Source of the DNA: Oscillospiraceae bacterium
Lineage (GTDB): Bacteria > Bacillota > Clostridia > Oscillospirales > Oscillospiraceae
Length of the DNA: 64,000 nt
NCBI GenBank assembly: GCA_017506735.1
Contig: JAFVMW010000046.1
Coordinates: 1 to 64,000, forward strand
Direction: 5' to 3'
In this document: positions 61,576 to 64,000 of the stretch, piece by piece
How positions within the stretch are numbered: the first letter of the stretch is position 1
Layout: each line of letters starts with the position of its first letter
Translations under genes and position numbers: made by a program
The notes under the pieces: generated by a model
Told to the model about the DNA's origin: nothing
Database searches by the model: none
What the model saw: the letters and a program-made list of their open reading frames with translations, nothing else

Positions 61576-61604
61576 TTTACTTTTCCCCGGGGGCTTAGTA
61601 TAAT
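61576..61604 (+). promoter_or_regulatory. Promoter of the PAP2 gene
   Basis: TTTACT (61576-61581), 17-base spacer, TATAAT (61599-61604). Confidence 0.6.
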
Positions 61605-61639
61605 GAACAAATAACGATACTCTGAAAAGGAGATGTTTT

Positions 61640-62557
61640 ATGGGTATTCTGTATTTTCTGGAAAGCATCCGGAATCCGGTGCTGGATGCGTTTTTCTCTT
61701 TCATCACCGAATTTGGCGGAGAGACCTTCTTTCTGGGAGCCGCGCTGTTTCTTTACTGGTGCGTGGACAAGCGGCAGGGCTATTATCTGATGGCGGTGGG
61801 TTTCCTGGGAACCCTTGCCAATCAGTTTCTGAAGCTGACCTGCCGGGTGCCCCGGCCCTGGGTTCGGGACCCCAATTTCACCATCGTGGAATCCGCCCGG
61901 GAAGGGGCTTCGGGCTACTCCTTCCCTTCCGGTCACAGTCAGACCAGCGTGGGAACCTTCGGTGTCATTGCCCGGGAAAACAGAAACAAGTGGGTCAGAA
62001 GCCTGGCTACTGCCCTGTGTGTGCTGGTTCCCCTGTCCCGGATGTATCTGGGTGTCCATTTCCTTTCGGATGTGCTGGTGGGTTCCGGTATGGCCCTTGG
62101 ATTTATTGCACTGCTGCGGCCCGTGGTCTACGGAAAGGACGGCAAGTACATTCCTGCCATGTTCGGCGTGATGGTTCTGCTTGCGCTGCTGTTTCTTGCA
62201 TACACGGAGCTTTGGCCCTTCCCTGCTGACATTGACCCCCACAATCTGGAGTCTGCGGTGAAGAACAGCTACACCCTGCTGGGTTCGCTGCTTGGCATGA
62301 TCGCAGCATACTACGCAGACCAGCGCTGGCTCCGCTTCCCCACGGAAGCCCCTCAGAATGCACAGGCGGTGAAGGTCGCGGTGGGCGCGATGCTGGTGCT
62401 GGGTGTGAAGGCCGGATTGAAAGCGCCGCTGGAGGCGCTGTTCGGCGGACACATGGTCAGCCGGGCCGTCCGGTATTTTCTGGTGGTCATCGTCGCCGGT
62501 GTAATCTGGCCCATGACCTTCCGTTGGTTTGCAGGCTGGGGAAAGAAGGAGCGATAA
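61640..62557 (+). CDS. PAP2 family membrane phosphatase
   Basis: 305 residues, about seven membrane segments. Tripartite acid-phosphatase motif is complete: KLTCRVPRPW, GYSFPSGHSQ, SRMYLGVHFLSDVLVG. Likely dephosphorylates undecaprenyl pyrophosphate or phosphatidylglycerol phosphate. The C-terminal third (about 190-305) adds three membrane segments. AAAAGGAG before the ATG. The α/β-hydrolase ATG lies one base after its stop. Confidence 0.92.
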   Translation: MGILYFLESIRNPVLDAFFSFITEFGGETFFLGAALFLYWCVDKRQGYYLMAVGFLGTLANQFLKLTCRVPRPWVRDPNFTIVESAREGASGYSFPSGHSQTSVGTFGVIARENRNKWVRSLATALCVLVPLSRMYLGVHFLSDVLVGSGMALGFIALLRPVVYGKDGKYIPAMFGVMVLLALLFLAYTELWPFPADIDPHNLESAVKNSYTLLGSLLGMIAAYYADQRWLRFPTEAPQNAQAVKVAVGAMLVLGVKAGLKAPLEALFGGHMVSRAVRYFLVVIVAGVIWPMTFRWFAGWGKKER

Positions 62558-62558
62558 T

Positions 62559-63509
62559 ATGATTATTATGATTGTAATTTCCACACTTCTGGCGGTGCTT
62601 CTTGCCGGCGGATACTGGGGTTTCCAGTTTGCCTGCGCGCGGCAGCCGGAGCCGGACTGGGAGAGTCAGGAATCCCTGGCCAAATCGATGTGGAGGAATC
62701 ATCCCATCTCCATCCCCGAAGCGGCACGGTGGGTCCGGGAAAACGGCGCGGTGGACGTATCCATCGAAAGCCACGACGGACTGAAGCTGGTGGGTCAGTG
62801 GCTGCCTGCGGAAAAGCCCATTGCCACCATTATTCTGTTCCACGGCTATCATTCCCACTATCTGGCGGATTTCGGCGGCATTCTGCCCCTGTATCACCAG
62901 CTGGGTTTGAATCTGCTGCTGGTGCGGCAGCGAGCCCATGGCGCGTCGGAAGGAAAATACATCACCTTCGGCGTGAAGGAGCGGCTGGACGCACTGTCCT
63001 GGATCGACTTTCACAACCGTACCTTCGGCACCGGAGATGTGTATCTGGGCGGCTTGAGCATGGGCTGCAGTACGGTGCTGTACACCGCCGGTGAGCACCT
63101 GCCGGAAAACGTCCGGGGCATCACCGCCGACTGCGGCTTTACCACCCCGGCAGAGATTCTGGCCCTTCAGGCCACTGCCATGTTCCACTTTCCGGGACAG
63201 CTTCTGCTGCCCTTCGTTCAGATTTTTGCCAAAACCCTGGCTGGCTTTGGTTTATGGGAATGCGACAGCCGGAAAACAGCGGCCCGGGCCAAGGTTCCCA
63301 TTCTGTTCATCCATGGTAAGGCTGACGATTTTGTCCCCTGCTGGATGACGGAGGAAGCATACGCCCGGTGCGCCAGCGAAAAGCAGGTCTTTCTGGTGGA
63401 GGGCGCAGGTCACGGTATGGGATATCTGGTGGGCAAGGAGCAGGTAAAGCCTGCCCTGCTGGGCTTCTTTACCGGGCATCTGTCCCAGGTTCCGGAGGGC
63501 AGGCCATGA
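62559..63509 (+). CDS. Membrane-anchored alpha/beta hydrolase
   Basis: 316 residues from the ATG at 62559 (AAGGAG, 7-base spacer). N-terminal membrane anchor (about 1-22), then the hydrolase core: FHGYHSHYLADFG (oxyanion), nucleophile elbow GGLSMGCST (Ser), Asp in HGKADDFVP, His in EGAGHGMGY. Complete Ser-Asp-His triad. Esterase or peptidase of unknown substrate. Overlaps nrdG by 4 bases (ATGA). Confidence 0.9.
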   Translation: MIIMIVISTLLAVLLAGGYWGFQFACARQPEPDWESQESLAKSMWRNHPISIPEAARWVRENGAVDVSIESHDGLKLVGQWLPAEKPIATIILFHGYHSHYLADFGGILPLYHQLGLNLLLVRQRAHGASEGKYITFGVKERLDALSWIDFHNRTFGTGDVYLGGLSMGCSTVLYTAGEHLPENVRGITADCGFTTPAEILALQATAMFHFPGQLLLPFVQIFAKTLAGFGLWECDSRKTAARAKVPILFIHGKADDFVPCWMTEEAYARCASEKQVFLVEGAGHGMGYLVGKEQVKPALLGFFTGHLSQVPEGRP

Positions 63510-64000
63510 ATTACGCTGCCATCAAGCCCCGGGACATTGCCAACGGCCCCGGTGTCCGGGTGAGCCTGTTCGTATCCGGCTGCCGTCACCACTGCAAGGG
63601 CTGCTTTAACCAGGAGGCCTGGGATTTTGACTACGGCCAGCCCTTTACAACGGAAACCATCGGTCAGATCATCGATCTGCTTCGTCCCGGATTTGTAAAG
63701 GGTCTGACGCTGCTGGGCGGCGAGCCCTTCGATCCTGCCAACCAGGCAGGTGTGGTGGAGCTGCTGCGCCGTGTGAAGGCAGAACTGCCGGAGAAATCCA
63801 TCTGGGCCTTCAGCGGATACCTTTTCGACCGGGATCTGCTGGCCGGTCATGTGGGAGATCCGGAAATTGTGCGGGAATATCTTGGGTATCTGGATGTTCT
63901 GGTGGACGGCCCCTTTGTGGAGGAACGGAAGAACCTGCGCCTGCGGTTCCGGGGATCTGAGAACCAGAGGCTGATTGACGTTCCTGCCTCCCTGGCGTCG
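63506..64000 (+). CDS. nrdG: Anaerobic ribonucleotide reductase activating protein (partial)
   Basis: First 165 residues; runs off the right edge. Radical-SAM activase of class III ribonucleotide reductase: NGPGVRVSLFVSGCRHHCKGCFN with cluster Cys 26, 30 and 33, LLGGEPFDPANQAG, and FSGYLFDRDL. Generates the glycyl radical of NrdD; nrdD is not in the window. The ATG overlaps the hydrolase stop. Confidence 0.97.
   Translation, partial: MNYAAIKPRDIANGPGVRVSLFVSGCRHHCKGCFNQEAWDFDYGQPFTTETIGQIIDLLRPGFVKGLTLLGGEPFDPANQAGVVELLRRVKAELPEKSIWAFSGYLFDRDLLAGHVGDPEIVREYLGYLDVLVDGPFVEERKNLRLRFRGSENQRLIDVPASLAS

Overview
The window looks like a chromosomal segment of a strictly anaerobic, endospore-forming member of the Clostridia, probably an Oscillospiraceae-type gut bacterium. 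This is an inference from gene content: dipicolinate synthase DpaA/DpaB (spores), class III ribonucleotide reductase activase NrdG at the right edge, a flavodiiron protein with rubredoxin and a thioredoxin system (oxygen detoxification in anaerobes), type III glutamine synthetase, YlmH and DUF896 (Firmicutes), a SAM-I riboswitch before metK, and a secreted SLH-anchored pullulanase. Most genes are GC-rich by eye; a few patches (about 3.5-4.0 kb, 7.3-8.0 kb and 19.2-21.6 kb) are clearly more AT-rich.

Layout. 1-365: two tandem consensus promoters with AT-rich upstream elements firing off the left edge (probably an rRNA operon). 0.37-4 kb: hibernation factor HPF, DUF4364, dpaAB and two small AT-richer genes. 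4-9.5 kb: a NAD synthase whose glutaminase domain has lost its catalytic cysteine, two paralogous membrane proteins of unknown function, and metK behind a SAM riboswitch. 9.6-14.2 kb: rhomboid-like protein, then divergent aspartate aminotransferase and glutamine synthetase III. 14.2-18 kb: a three-gene overlapping operon (two FAD oxidoreductases, CPBP protease). 18-21.6 kb: ylmH, DUF896, tRNA-Ser(UGA), then a small accessory island with three unrecognised genes and a run of hairpins.

21.6-26 kb is a redox/metal module: flavodiiron protein and ZIP transporter (divergent), a Crp/Fnr regulator, rubredoxin, thioredoxin and thioredoxin reductase. A shared palindrome sits at exactly the same distance from three -10 elements, suggesting one regulon controlled by the local Crp/Fnr protein. 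26-30 kb is a three-gene overlapping surface-polysaccharide operon with two tandem O-antigen-ligase-like paralogs. 30-36 kb holds a MATE exporter and a 1349-residue cell-surface pullulanase whose promoter carries repeated LacI-type operator sequences. 36-38 kb has an ASKHA/2Fe-2S reductive activator with a DUF2284 protein.

38-49.6 kb is a DNA-repair neighbourhood (uvrB, radC, uvrA, mfd) with pth, a MazG-like protein and a degenerate sensor kinase. 49.7-53 kb: a VanW protein with a possible ATA start, and an MFS transporter. 53-58.5 kb: feoA-feoB-FeoB-associated protein behind two TTAG-N6-CTAA boxes, a histidine-rich metal-binding protein, and the threonine-degrading tdh-kbl pair. 58.7-64 kb: HAD hydrolase, stand-alone AlbA_2 protein, TIGR04255 protein with a zinc metallopeptidase, and a PAP2 phosphatase, alpha/beta hydrolase and nrdG run. 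I saw no prophage, CRISPR array, intact insertion sequence or replication origin.
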